From Pedobacter panaciterrae (GTDB lineage Bacteria > Bacteroidota > Bacteroidia > Sphingobacteriales > Sphingobacteriaceae): a stretch of 64,000 nt of DNA. Made by a program: the position numbers and the translations under genes. The stretch's first letter is position 1; every line of letters begins with the position of its first letter. Shown here piece by piece: positions 18,155-27,315 of this stretch. The notes beneath the pieces were generated by a model. It worked only from the letters and a program-made list of their open reading frames with translations, ran no database searches and was not told where the DNA came from. The stretch covers positions 79,284 to 143,283 of the forward strand of contig NZ_JABMKW010000002.1 in NCBI RefSeq assembly GCF_013204795.1. The letters are read 5' to 3'.

Positions 18155-18720
18155 ATGAAAGTGCAAATCCAAAATTCCCTGTTCCTGGTATCAGAAATCA
18201 AAGTAAGTTATCAGCCAAAGTTTAAAGCCTGCGACAGGCCTAAAGTGGCCCAGTCAAAAGATGCGTATAACCTATTGTTCAACAACTGGGATCAGGGGAG
18301 GATTGAAATGAGCGAACAATTTTTCATCCTGCTGCTGAACCGTGCGAACAATGTGATCGGCATGACAGAAATCTCCATCGGCGGATTTGCAGGAACACTG
18401 GTTGATCCAAAGCTGGTATTCGCCATTGCCTTGAAAAGCTGTGCCAGCGGAATCATAAGTTTCACAATCATCCGAGTGGTAATTTGAAACCCAGCCAGGC
18501 AGATCTTAGTTTAACCCGAAGACTGGTAGAGGCAGGGAAATTATTGGATTTGTTGATCCTGGATCACCTCATTCTAACTAAACAGGGTTACTTCTCCTTT
18601 AGGGATGAAGGGCTTTTAGCCCTGTATGAACCAGCAGGTATTGGTATTATAACTCAAAAGCCCCCTCTATTGTGCTTCATATACCTATCTCATATGGCTG
18701 CTCATGTTTTCACAGCATAG
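18155..18720 (+). pseudogene. RadC / JAB-domain protein gene, frameshifted
   Basis: The first frame (ATG 18155) encodes a RadC-type protein up to KSCASGII: RIEMSEQFFILLLNRANNVI, then GMTEISIGGFAGT. The metal-binding JAMM part, HNHPSGNLKPSQAD and LDHLILTKQGYFSF, follows in a different frame. One base is missing in the AGTTT run near 18467-18469; an extra T would join the halves as ...IISFHNHPSG. RadC-like proteins are common passengers of Bacteroidota mobile elements. The break may be real or a sequencing error. The frame also runs on past the usual DEGLL end. Confidence 0.85.
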
Positions 18721-18912
18721 TGCATTGTTTGTTTGAAAGGTTGATAAATTTCCCAAGTGCTGAATAAGAAAAGAAAAGACTTCTCTAGTTTGATATGATT
18801 CTGTTGGGCTACCTTTAACTTTGATCTGGTCTCCAGTAATGATTAGAACAGATGGCTTAAAACCAGGTTTAGATGGGTGCTTTTAAATAATATAATAATG
18901 AAAGTAAATCAT

Positions 18913-19233
18913 TTATTCCGAAAGGAAACCCAGAATCAGCTTACCCTTTCTTCGATAATGATATGATTCATCCAATTCGCAATATTCGATTGGACAATTT
19001 AGTTCATTGATCATATGGAATATAATATCATGAGCAAGTGCAGTAGTAATTGAAAATTTTTGAGCGAGCTCTTCCGTTGTTCCGGTCTTTTTTGCCCTAA
19101 TCAGCAGATCGAATTTTTCATAGTAAAACAATTTTTTGGATAAACTAATTTGATATATCTTATTTATCGTTCTCTTTTTCAATTTTTTTGTTCGTTTATT
19201 TTGTTTGTGGAGGTTTTCAGGAAGGTATTGCAC
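18913..19233 (-). CDS. Small helix-turn-helix protein A
   Basis: This protein has up to 106 residues from GTG 19233; the true start is uncertain because no ATG is available. Its C-terminal 65 residues have a winged-helix pattern: FDLLIRAKKTGTTEELAQKF, then a recognition-helix-like segment and a GKLILGFL strand. The same pattern (IRxKxTGTxxxLAxxxSxxxxxxxxxIxxMxxE) occurs in the divergent gene at 19483-19710. They are therefore paralogues sharing a 250-bp control region. Its targets are unknown; the adjacent secretion operon is a candidate. Confidence 0.65.
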   Translation of the reverse strand: MQYLPENLHKQNKRTKKLKKRTINKIYQISLSKKLFYYEKFDLLIRAKKTGTTEELAQKFSITTALAHDIIFHMINELNCPIEYCELDESYHYRRKGKLILGFLSE

Positions 19234-19482
19234 AAATATATTGCCTAACTTTTTTGTTTTTCCTGTGCATTTAAATAGTTACTCAACTGCAAGGTGGATT
19301 TTTATAAGAAAAATTAGGCTTTTGATTGACGATAAAATATATTTTGCATTTACAAGAAATTACTGTAAATATGTTATTATCTCTATCGAAGCGCTCTTCT
19401 GCCTTGCTAGAATTTTAACTGATCTAATTTTGGATGATTGAAATGTACAGAAAAATGATGTTAAGTTTCTTAGTGGTTATAT

Positions 19483-19710
19483 ATGTCAACGGTAAAAAAT
19501 TGTCAGAGAATTGATCAATTGATTCGAAAGAAGGCAACCGGAACGCCCACTCAACTGGCTAAAAGACTCTCATTATCGCCTACTTATGTGAAAAGACTAA
19601 TTGGGTATATGCGGCATGAGTATAAAATGCCCATTATTTATACGATTAGTAGTGGATACATATATACACGAAAGGGATACTTTTTTGTAGGATTTGTTGA
19701 TGAGGAATAG
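19483..19710 (+). CDS. Small helix-turn-helix protein B
   Basis: This 75-residue protein starts at ATG 19483 and consists almost only of a winged helix: IDQLIRKKATGTPTQLAKRL, SLSPTYVKRLIGYMRHEY, and the wing YIYTRKGYFFVGF. It is similar along its whole length to protein A, encoded divergently. It precedes the type II secretion-like operon, separated by a palindromic hairpin at 19839-19863, and may regulate it. Confidence 0.7.
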   Translation: MSTVKNCQRIDQLIRKKATGTPTQLAKRLSLSPTYVKRLIGYMRHEYKMPIIYTISSGYIYTRKGYFFVGFVDEE

Positions 19711-19838
19711 TTGGCAGATTTGTTGTTTATCCAATCCAAATTGATATCATAGTCGATTTCATTTTTAAGTACTCCTTAATTTAGGCAGCTTTTCCAAGTT
19801 TTAATCGATGTCTAAAAGGTGAAGTTTTCCACATTTTT

Positions 19839-19863
19839 CCCAGTACACTATAAGTGTACTGGG
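19839..19863. promoter_or_regulatory. Perfect inverted repeat before the secretion operon
   Basis: CCCAGTACACT (19839-19849) and AGTGTACTGGG (19853-19863) form an 11-bp perfect dyad around ATA, 30 bp before the pilin start. No T run follows on the plus strand, so an operator or an mRNA hairpin is more likely than a terminator. Confidence 0.5.
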
Positions 19864-19892
19864 ATTTAATAACATTGTGAAAACTCGCTAGT

Positions 19893-20324
19893 ATGAAAAG
19901 TAATCAACCGACAAATTTATTTGGCAGGAAAGTCCCTGCCTATACGCTTACAGAAATCCTTGTTGTCTTGGTTATCATAGGTATATTGGTGCTGCTGGCA
20001 CTACCCAACCTGATGCCGCTGATCACTAAAGCAAAATCAACCGAAGCTAAGATGCAGCTGGAACATGCACATCAACTGGAAAAGGCCTATTTCTATGAAC
20101 ATTCCAAATATAGCAATGACTTATTGGAGATCGGTTTCACTCAAGAGAAGCTCACAACTGATGGCGCTGATGGGAAGGCCAACTATAGGCTAGAAGTGAC
20201 TTCTGCCACACAGACTGGATTTGTGATTAGGGCGACTGCAGTGGTAGACTTTGATGGGGACGGGACCTTCAATGTCTGGGAAATAGACCAGGAAAAGAAT
20301 CTGAAGGAAGTGATCCAAGATTAA
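19893..20324 (+). CDS. Type II secretion major pseudopilin, GspG-like
   Basis: This 143-residue protein has a prepilin leader. The cleavage site is KVPA before YTLTEILVVLVIIGILVLL, with the conserved glutamate at mature position 5 (E21) and Ala rather than the usual Gly at -1. After the hydrophobic helix comes ALPNLMPLITKAKSTEAK and a C-terminal domain containing DFDGDGTFNVWEID, similar to the calcium-binding loop of GspG. It is the first gene of a 13-gene operon with prepilin peptidase, ATPase, secretin and GspF, and is probably the main subunit of the pseudopilus. Confidence 0.9.
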   Translation: MKSNQPTNLFGRKVPAYTLTEILVVLVIIGILVLLALPNLMPLITKAKSTEAKMQLEHAHQLEKAYFYEHSKYSNDLLEIGFTQEKLTTDGADGKANYRLEVTSATQTGFVIRATAVVDFDGDGTFNVWEIDQEKNLKEVIQD

Positions 20325-20328
20325 CAGC

Positions 20329-20838
20329 ATGCTCTCGCTATCGATTAACGGCTCCATCTTATTTATCCTTCTGATGATGGGTATTCAAGATTTTAAGTAC
20401 AGGGCAATTTCCTGGTACGCATTCCCTGTGTTGGGCTTTTTACTACTCATAAGCAATAAAGATTTCACAGTTGTCGAAGCAGCTGTGAACGTTGGTCTTA
20501 TTCTCTTCAATTTTTTTCTGGTCACCCTGTTCTTCAGTTTTAGGGACCACAGACTGATTAATGTAATGGAAAGTTACTTAGGCCTTGGGGACATTTTACT
20601 GTTGTTTTGCCTCGCTGTTTATTTTCCAGTTGCCTTATTCTTCCTTTTTTATCTAGTTAGCCTAGTATTGATCACCATTTGCTCTGGAATATATATAAAG
20701 TATAACCGGCCTGAAAACTTTACCATACCGCTCGCTGGCCTGCAGAGTCTGATGCTTATTCCTGTACTTGGAATAGTATGGCTAGGAAATATTCAACTAA
20801 AAGATCTAAATGAAAACCTCATCCTTTGTCTATTATGA
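20329..20838 (+). CDS. A24 family prepilin peptidase (GspO/PilD-like)
   Basis: This 169-residue membrane protein has about five to six hydrophobic segments. Both catalytic aspartates of A24 peptidases are visible: D21 in GIQDFKYRAIS and D88 in the GLGD motif (residues 85-88). It lacks the N-terminal methyltransferase domain and its cysteines, as many short Bacteroidota members do. It would cleave the leaders of the pseudopilins encoded at 19893, 29075 and 29421. It starts 4 bp after the pilin gene and overlaps the ATPase gene by ATGA. Confidence 0.88.
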   Translation: MLSLSINGSILFILLMMGIQDFKYRAISWYAFPVLGFLLLISNKDFTVVEAAVNVGLILFNFFLVTLFFSFRDHRLINVMESYLGLGDILLLFCLAVYFPVALFFLFYLVSLVLITICSGIYIKYNRPENFTIPLAGLQSLMLIPVLGIVWLGNIQLKDLNENLILCLL

Positions 20839-22259
20839 AACCTGAAAATTCTGTAAAAGCTGAGCTCCTGCATGAGATCACAGGCGAGACTGCTTGGCAT
20901 TACCGTATTTTTCCTTTTGATCTCAAAGAAGGGGTACTTTGCATGTATACTGAAAGCGCAGAACAAGCTGTTTTGCTTCAAGATGAACTGGAGATCGTCA
21001 TGAACAGAAAGATTTCTCTGCATCCGGAAACCCCAGAAACATTATCAAGGCTACTGAATCAGTATTACCTGAGGGAAAATCACAGGACTGAAATGGAGAT
21101 TACGAGCAATGAACCTGTTTCGAATGATTTTTTGCAGAAGCTTATCTCTGAGGCCAAAAAGCTAAAGAGCAGTGACATTCATATCGAGGCTTATGAAGAG
21201 AAATGTCGTGTAAGGATCAGGATAGATGGCATGCTGATAGAACGGTATCGACTAAGTATTTCAGAATATCCCGCAATCATCAATAGGATTAAAATCCTGG
21301 CAAACCTGGATATTGCGGAAAAGCGGTTGCCGCAGGATGGCCGAATCAGCTTTAAGACAGCTAGTCAGGCCTTTGATATCCGCGTGTCTGTTTTGCCAAC
21401 ACTGTTTGGAGAAAAGATCGTGCTGCGTCTGCTGAATAATGACACAGCTAATATTGACCTGTTTAAACTGGGCTTGTCGGAGCCAGATCTAAGTGCCTAT
21501 CTGGAAGGGGTGCAACGACCAAACGGTATCGTACTGATCAGTGGGCCTACCGGATCGGGCAAGACCACGACACTGTATGCTACCTTGAAACTGCTCAACA
21601 AGAGTACAAGAAATATTGTAACGATAGAAGATCCAATAGAATATACACTGGAAGGCATCAATCAGGTACAACTGAAGGAGAATATAGGCCTTGGCTTTGC
21701 CTCTGCATTGAGGACTTTTTTGCGCCAGGATCCCGATGTGATCATGGTAGGTGAGATCCGTGATCCGGAAACAGCGAATATGGCGATAAGAGCCGCACTG
21801 ACAGGACACCTGGTATTGTCTACCATACATACAAACTCTGCATGGGGTACGGTATCCAGATTGCTGGATATGGGTATCCCGGCATTTCTGGCAGCAAATA
21901 CATTAAATACTAGCGTAGCACAGCGGCTGGTAAGGCTACTATGTCCTGTGTGCAAGAGCCTGGCGGAGTTTGACGAAATGGGATATCCCAGAAGTTTTAA
22001 ACCTTTTTATAGAGTGGATACCCATTATCTCCCGGCTGGATGCCCGAAATGCTATAATACGGGTTTTAGTGGCCGAAAGGCAGTTTATGAAGTAATTGGG
22101 ATGGATCGTGATTTGGCAGCACTGATCAAGGCCTCGGAGATGAATGCAGAGGTTGTGTTAAAGGAAAAAGGGATTAGCTCACTGGCAGAAAATGCTTTTG
22201 CACTGTTTGCTTCTGGTGAGACTTCACTGGAAGAGATTTATCCTTTACTCTTGAACTAA
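20835..22259 (+). CDS. GspE/PulE/PilB family secretion ATPase
   Basis: This 474-residue protein starts at ATG 20835, overlapping the upstream stop (ATGA). It has a short N-terminal domain, then a full ATPase with Walker A GPTGSGKTTT (K243), Asp box TIEDPIEYTLEGINQ, Walker B RQDPDVIMVGEIRD and His box LTGHLVLSTIHTNSA. A four-cysteine zinc element (CPVCK and CPKCYNTGF) is also present. It is the cytoplasmic motor for pseudopilus assembly. No PilT-like retraction ATPase is in the cluster, which favours type II secretion over a twitching pilus. Confidence 0.94.
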   Translation: MKPENSVKAELLHEITGETAWHYRIFPFDLKEGVLCMYTESAEQAVLLQDELEIVMNRKISLHPETPETLSRLLNQYYLRENHRTEMEITSNEPVSNDFLQKLISEAKKLKSSDIHIEAYEEKCRVRIRIDGMLIERYRLSISEYPAIINRIKILANLDIAEKRLPQDGRISFKTASQAFDIRVSVLPTLFGEKIVLRLLNNDTANIDLFKLGLSEPDLSAYLEGVQRPNGIVLISGPTGSGKTTTLYATLKLLNKSTRNIVTIEDPIEYTLEGINQVQLKENIGLGFASALRTFLRQDPDVIMVGEIRDPETANMAIRAALTGHLVLSTIHTNSAWGTVSRLLDMGIPAFLAANTLNTSVAQRLVRLLCPVCKSLAEFDEMGYPRSFKPFYRVDTHYLPAGCPKCYNTGFSGRKAVYEVIGMDRDLAALIKASEMNAEVVLKEKGISSLAENAFALFASGETSLEEIYPLLLN

Positions 22260-24262
22260 TGATAATATTTAATAGGATCGATACAAGCGCTAAGATGAAC
22301 AAACAAATGAAAAGAGTTATTTTATTTCTGGTGATGGGTTTGCTGAGCTGGCAGAACCCTGTAATGGCGCAGCAGACCAAAGAACAGCGAATGACAGAAC
22401 TGGAGAAGAAACTAGTAGGGCTTTCAGCTTTTGTGCCGGGGCTGAAGCAAAGGGTACAGGTGGGACTGTCAGGTGCTTCTATACAGGAACTTCTGCGTGC
22501 AGTTGCACAGTCGAACCAGCTGAACATCAATGTTGATCCGATGTTGAATATCAAGGTGAGTAGTAATGTGACTAATGAAAATGCACTTAACATCCTGATT
22601 TTTCTAGCTAAGAACTATGATTTGGACATCAATGTGATCGGATCAATCATCACTGTAGCATCTTACAATCCACCTGTGGTAAAGCCGAAATATATACCTA
22701 AGGAGATTCCGGTAAACTATAATGCAGGCGCAAATACGCTGTCGATGGAATTGAATAACGATACGCTGGACTTGGTGGTGCGCAAAGTGAGCAGGCTTTC
22801 GGGTAAGAACATTGTGGTGCCTGCTAGTCTGAACGGCAAACTTGTGAGTGGCTTCTACAATGAGGCTTTATTGGAAACCGCACTTGAAAAACTGGCCTTT
22901 GGAAATGGTATTAAGCTAGTAAAGACCAGCGACCAGGTTTTTGTGTTCCAGCCACTGGCAGAGGGGGAGGAATTGTACATCAATAGCGATGGGCAAACTG
23001 CGGTAAGGAAACCTTTCAGACTAGCTGCAGGCGATAATGCTATTGTTGGGAACCAGAATGGGGGCCAGCCTTCGGGACCTTTTAATATTGAAAAAAGGGG
23101 GAAGATGTTAAATATTGAAGCGGTGAATTCACCTATTGCTGACCTGGTAAAATCTGCCGCATTTGAAACTGGAGCCAATTATTTTTTGTATTCAGACCTG
23201 ACAGGAAACATTAGTACAAAAGTAACAGACATGAACTTTGATAATTTTCTAACAGCGATGTTCAATGGAACGGACTATACTTATAAAATAGAGAATGGCA
23301 TTTACTTGATCGGCGATAGGAAACTGGAAGGACTGCGTAGGAACAAAGTACTACAGCTGCAGTACCGCTCTGTGGACACAGTGATGATGATGATTCCTAT
23401 GGAGCTTAAAAAGGGGTTGGAAATTAAGGAATTCCGGGAGCAGAATACGTTGCTCATTTCAGGGGCTTCCCCTCAGATTGCCGAAGTGGAGGCTTATGTG
23501 AAGGAGCTGGACAGACTGGTTCCTATGGTGTTGATGGAGATCACTTTGCTGGATGTGCGAAAGGGCCATACAGTGAGAACGGGTATTGAGGCGGGGATCG
23601 CAGACTCTACGGTGAGAACCCGCGGACAGGTACTCTCCGGTTTAGACATGACTTTGGGTGCGGGTTCAATCAATGAGTTTTTGGGCAGGATAGGAACCAA
23701 CCGGACTTTTAACATTGGCAAGGTGACGCCTAATTTTTATATGAAACTGAGTGCACTAGAAGCAAACAATAATGCCGAAATCAGACAGGTGCCTAAACTG
23801 AGTACGCTGAACGGTCATGCGGCTACACTGAGTATAGGTACAACGAGATATTATGTAACCAAGACGCAGAATGTATTTTCATCTGTGAACACGCAGACGG
23901 TTTTTACTGAGCAGTTTAATAAAGTGGATGCAAACCTTGCCATTACGGTAAATCCGGTGGTTTCGGGGGATGATCAGGTGACCATGCGTATCAAGGTAGA
24001 GATTTCTGACTTCATCGGGACACCCCCCGCCAATGCCCCACCTCCAACCTCGACAAGCAAATTTGAGAGCATCATCAGGGCACACAACGAGGATATGATC
24101 GTGCTTGGTGGGATGGAAAGAATGGAGAAAAGCGAGGCTGGAAGCGGTATCCCATTCTTATCACGTATACCAGTGCTCAAATGGCTTTTCAGTTCCCGGG
24201 AACGTACACGCAGCAAGGTGGTTACGCTGGTATTCATTAAACCTACTATCATTTACCAATAA
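22259..24262 (+). CDS. Secretin, GspD/PilQ-like outer-membrane channel
   Basis: This frame has 667 residues from ATG 22259, which overlaps the upstream stop (TAATG). A second ATG at 22295 gives a better signal peptide (MNKQMKRVILFLVMGLLSW, ending near MAQQ). An N0/STN-like domain covers about residues 60-135, further N-domain repeats follow, and a C-terminal secretin domain shows VPKLSTLNGHAATLSIG and SGIPFLSRIPVLKWLF near the end. It forms the outer-membrane gate of the secretion system. Lipoproteins encoded at 25868 or 27316 could act as pilotins; that is inferred. Confidence 0.92.
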   Translation: MIIFNRIDTSAKMNKQMKRVILFLVMGLLSWQNPVMAQQTKEQRMTELEKKLVGLSAFVPGLKQRVQVGLSGASIQELLRAVAQSNQLNINVDPMLNIKVSSNVTNENALNILIFLAKNYDLDINVIGSIITVASYNPPVVKPKYIPKEIPVNYNAGANTLSMELNNDTLDLVVRKVSRLSGKNIVVPASLNGKLVSGFYNEALLETALEKLAFGNGIKLVKTSDQVFVFQPLAEGEELYINSDGQTAVRKPFRLAAGDNAIVGNQNGGQPSGPFNIEKRGKMLNIEAVNSPIADLVKSAAFETGANYFLYSDLTGNISTKVTDMNFDNFLTAMFNGTDYTYKIENGIYLIGDRKLEGLRRNKVLQLQYRSVDTVMMMIPMELKKGLEIKEFREQNTLLISGASPQIAEVEAYVKELDRLVPMVLMEITLLDVRKGHTVRTGIEAGIADSTVRTRGQVLSGLDMTLGAGSINEFLGRIGTNRTFNIGKVTPNFYMKLSALEANNNAEIRQVPKLSTLNGHAATLSIGTTRYYVTKTQNVFSSVNTQTVFTEQFNKVDANLAITVNPVVSGDDQVTMRIKVEISDFIGTPPANAPPPTSTSKFESIIRAHNEDMIVLGGMERMEKSEAGSGIPFLSRIPVLKWLFSSRERTRSKVVTLVFIKPTIIYQ

Positions 24263-24263
24263 T

Positions 24264-25346
24264 ATGAAAAAACAAATCTTTAAAGACCTGTTTCGTTTGC
24301 GCCGGCTTATCGTGTTACAGATCCGGCTGGAAAACGACGGGCTTACTACGTGTCATGTCTATGAACTAAACCTTTCTGGTGAGAAGCTGCAGGTGACGGA
24401 CAGAAAGAGTGGCTTTAAAAATATTGCACATTTCAGCCGTCTGTTCAGGCCTGGCCCACTAATGCTCTGTCTTTCTGGGAGGGGGGTGCTTAGCAAGCAG
24501 ATCGACAGACAGCGTTTAACAGATGAGCAGGTATTCGCTCACACCTTGCCAAACGCGAGACCGGATGATTTTTACATGCAGTGGGTCGCAAGAGAAGACC
24601 TAACCGCAGTTTCAGTAGTGAGAAAGGAGGTTGCGGATCCTTACATTGAGGAACTGACGAGAGGCGGGTTTGAGATTCTGGCGTTAAATCTTGGCCCTGA
24701 AACGGCAGAACAGCAGGAAAATGCAATAAAGCTATTGCTTGGTGCGGAAACGGTAAAGGCAGGATATCCGGGATTACAGGAAAACTATGATCAAGTGGTA
24801 GCAAAGGCTAGGTTTCAGGGTATGCTGATGCTTTCCGGCTTAGTCTTATTACTGGTTTTGCTCATTAATTTTTTCTTTTTCAGCGTTTATTCTGACAAGA
24901 CTGAGCAGTTAATGCGGCAAAACAATATTACCGGGGCCCAAGTAAAAAAATATCAGGAGATGGAAGAGACACTGCAGCAGAAGGCTGTGCTGATCAAACA
25001 TGCTGGCTGGACAGGTGGCTATCCTTGTGCTTGGCTTACCGACAGGTTGATGGCATCTAAGCCTTTTGATATAGGTATTTCGGGTTTTACTATTAATCCT
25101 CTACGCTTATCTCAACCATCAACTACTGTCCCTGATGAAGTATATGAAACAGGAAAGATCAGGATCAACGGTAATAGCGGCGATGCTTCTACACTGAATA
25201 ACTGGCTGCACAAGATCAGGGCGATGAACTGGGTTAAGACATGTGATATAGCAAGCTATGGTCTGAACAGGGATATTAGCAGGGGTGAATTTGTGATCGA
25301 AATTAGTATCAGTGATTATGAGGGGAGGAATGCAGATGAAGGCTAA
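24264..25346 (+). CDS. GspL/PilN-like inner-membrane assembly protein
   Basis: The start ATG at 24264 lies 1 bp after the secretin stop; the frame is open further upstream but that part overlaps the secretin. The 360-residue protein has a cytoplasmic part of about 185 residues, one strong membrane segment (residues about 187-210, LSGLVLLLVLLINFFFF), a coiled segment and a periplasmic domain with PFDIGISGFTINPL. This is the GspL or PilM-PilN layout in a divergent form. It would link the GspE motor to the periplasmic parts. The family call rests on layout and position. Confidence 0.75.
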   Translation: MKKQIFKDLFRLRRLIVLQIRLENDGLTTCHVYELNLSGEKLQVTDRKSGFKNIAHFSRLFRPGPLMLCLSGRGVLSKQIDRQRLTDEQVFAHTLPNARPDDFYMQWVAREDLTAVSVVRKEVADPYIEELTRGGFEILALNLGPETAEQQENAIKLLLGAETVKAGYPGLQENYDQVVAKARFQGMLMLSGLVLLLVLLINFFFFSVYSDKTEQLMRQNNITGAQVKKYQEMEETLQQKAVLIKHAGWTGGYPCAWLTDRLMASKPFDIGISGFTINPLRLSQPSTTVPDEVYETGKIRINGNSGDASTLNNWLHKIRAMNWVKTCDIASYGLNRDISRGEFVIEISISDYEGRNADEG

Positions 25347-25875
25347 AAGGATCAACTATAAAATACTGGTGAAGTGCAGCCCATTGCTGGCATTGCTGCT
25401 CTGTGTTGGGGTTTGGCAGCTGGCACTGAAAAAAACATGGGAAAGCTACCAGAAATACTTGTTATTGCAGGATGCAGTCATACAGTCCAGCGAGCTGACT
25501 ATTAGTCCAGGGTATACAGCAGATAGAGCACAGTTTATTGGTAGCGTGTACCATAGGTTTGAAGTAGATACTATGCTATGGAAGAACCGGCTCTGGAACT
25601 ATTGCGCTACCCTTAGCCAGAAAAACAAGCTTTTAGTAAAAGCATTTCCAAGCTGGATAAATGTGCACTTAGGTAATACGGGGGGACTGAACCAGAAGAT
25701 AGAGTTTACAGGTAATTTCCACGACCTACTCAGAATGCAACGGGAATTGGATACAATAAGTGCTGTAGGTCGTATTACAGGCCTCAGCTATAAAAGAGCA
25801 TCTAGAGATACACAGACTACACTAATATTGATATTAACAGGGATACCTGTAAAGAAAGGACATCATAATGAATAA
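25336..25875 (+). CDS. GspM/PilO-like inner-membrane protein
   Basis: This protein has about 179 residues from ATG 25336; ATGs at 25312 and 25330 are also in frame. It overlaps the GspL-like gene by 11 bp. A short basic N-terminus precedes one membrane helix (LLALLLCVGVWQLAL), then a coiled region and a small alpha/beta domain with QKIEFTGNFHDLLRMQRELD, which is typical of PilO/GspM. It is expected to pair with the upstream GspL-like protein in the inner-membrane platform. The following lipoprotein gene overlaps it by 8 bp. Confidence 0.75.
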   Translation: MKAKRINYKILVKCSPLLALLLCVGVWQLALKKTWESYQKYLLLQDAVIQSSELTISPGYTADRAQFIGSVYHRFEVDTMLWKNRLWNYCATLSQKNKLLVKAFPSWINVHLGNTGGLNQKIEFTGNFHDLLRMQRELDTISAVGRITGLSYKRASRDTQTTLILILTGIPVKKGHHNE

Positions 25876-26818
25876 GAGCATTACTTATGGCTGCTGCTTA
25901 CTGCTGGCAATGATTACTTCCTGCAAGGACTTTATTGAACCTTCATTGGAAAAACGTGAAGTGAAGCTGCTTGCGCCTGCAGACGGTGCAGAAACGAATA
26001 AATATCAAGTAGGCTTTGCCTGGGAACCCATGGAGGATGCACTCCGTTACCGGTTGCAGATTGCGAGCCCTGATTTTGACAGGCCGGTTTCCATTGCTTT
26101 CGATACCCTTATTAGCAAAGGCACACGACTGGAACTTACCCTCGACCCGGGAAACTATCAGTGGCGGCTGCGTGCGGAGAACGGGAGTAGTGCATCTATT
26201 TACCAACGCAACTCCTTTATCTTACATCCCTCCAGTTTGGACGAGCAGAAGGTGACGCTGATTGGTCCGGCAAGCGGTTATCTGAGTAATCAGCCTCAGG
26301 TATTATTGAACTGGAATGTACTGTTTAGCGCAGAGCAATACCGTTTGCAGATCGACACCCTAAACTTTACAGACGAGACTAAACTAGTATACGATAATGC
26401 GCTAAGTGGTAATCAGTTTAGCTTTAGCTTCCCCAAAGATCAGAGCTATCAGTGGCGCGTTAGAGCAGAGAATCGGACACAGAGTAGCAAGTGGTCTGAA
26501 GCCAGGATCATGAACTTTGATAAGACTCCACCAGGGAAGCCTGAAGTGATCGGCCCGGCAAACGGAGCGATACTTCCTTTGCCCGTAGTGTTATCTTGGA
26601 AGCCGGTGAGTACGGCTAGGAAATATAAACTTTATATGTACCGAAGCGACGGCAGCACGCTTTACAATTCTTCTTTTCCGTTGACGTTGAACGGAACTAG
26701 CTATTCCTTTGGGCTAGGACAGGTGCAGGGTGAGGCAATTTTCTGGCGGGTACTTGCCATAGATGAAGTTGGGAATGAAGGATCGCTAACCGATATGCGC
26801 AATTTTAGCTTGCAGTAA
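25868..26818 (+). CDS. Lipoprotein with three fibronectin-type-III-like repeats
   Basis: This 316-residue protein has lipobox MITSC (lipid cysteine at residue 19). Three repeats of about 95 residues follow, each opening with a KLLAPADGA, TLIGPASGY or EVIGPANGA motif and carrying a central YRLQI or YKLYM strand and a W-R ending (YQWRLRAEN, YQWRVRAEN, FWRVLAID). This is an FN3-like fold. It is embedded in the secretion operon with overlaps, so it is probably a structural part, for example a secretin-associated or surface-exposed lipoprotein. It has no obvious counterpart in standard type II systems. Confidence 0.8.
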   Translation: MNKSITYGCCLLLAMITSCKDFIEPSLEKREVKLLAPADGAETNKYQVGFAWEPMEDALRYRLQIASPDFDRPVSIAFDTLISKGTRLELTLDPGNYQWRLRAENGSSASIYQRNSFILHPSSLDEQKVTLIGPASGYLSNQPQVLLNWNVLFSAEQYRLQIDTLNFTDETKLVYDNALSGNQFSFSFPKDQSYQWRVRAENRTQSSKWSEARIMNFDKTPPGKPEVIGPANGAILPLPVVLSWKPVSTARKYKLYMYRSDGSTLYNSSFPLTLNGTSYSFGLGQVQGEAIFWRVLAIDEVGNEGSLTDMRNFSLQ

Positions 26819-26819
26819 G

Positions 26820-27314
26820 ATGAATACTAAAAAGCCACTGGTGTATATATTGGGGATTCTGGTGCTAGGCATCTGGGGGCTGGTGCTGTATCAGATCTTT
26901 CTTTCAGGAGGTGATTCTGTTGATATGGATGCCATAGTGCAAAATGACCGCCCTGCAGACAAGACTGTCTTACCAAAATTGTACCCGGATACTTTTAAGT
27001 TGCTGCCGGAATATCCGGATCCATTTACAGGAGAGAGGTCAAAGCTGCCAGACACAATAAAAAGACTGACTGCCAGGCAACGGATTGATGCTATCCCCGT
27101 GACACCTTTTCCTGACCCTGTAAAGGAAATGAAATATCTGGGTTTTGTAGCGGACAGCAGGGGAGCCCACAGAGTGGCTATCATTAGTTGCCAGGGACAG
27201 GATAGAATGCTGAAAGAGGGCGATACGATTAACAAGGTCAAAGTAAAAAAGATCGGAAAAGATGCAGTAATGGTCAGCTATATGGGCAAAAACAGACTAC
27301 TTAAAACGGAATGA
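26820..27314 (+). CDS. GspC/PilP-like periplasmic linker protein
   Basis: This 164-residue protein has an N-terminal membrane anchor (VYILGILVLGIWGLVLYQIF), a proline-rich linker (LLPEYPDPFTGE, VTPFPDPVKEM) and a small C-terminal beta-domain: KYLGFVADSRGAHRVAII, then MLKEGDTINKVKVKKIG. This is the layout of the GspC HR domain or PilP, which connects the inner-membrane platform to the secretin N0 domain. It starts 1 bp after the lipoprotein gene. Confidence 0.8.
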   Translation: MNTKKPLVYILGILVLGIWGLVLYQIFLSGGDSVDMDAIVQNDRPADKTVLPKLYPDTFKLLPEYPDPFTGERSKLPDTIKRLTARQRIDAIPVTPFPDPVKEMKYLGFVADSRGAHRVAIISCQGQDRMLKEGDTINKVKVKKIGKDAVMVSYMGKNRLLKTE

Positions 27315-27315
27315 C

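Noticed and set aside
24105..24263. Upstream extension of the GspL-like frame
   Set aside because: It lies inside the end of the secretin gene; ATG 24264, one base after the secretin stop, is a better start.
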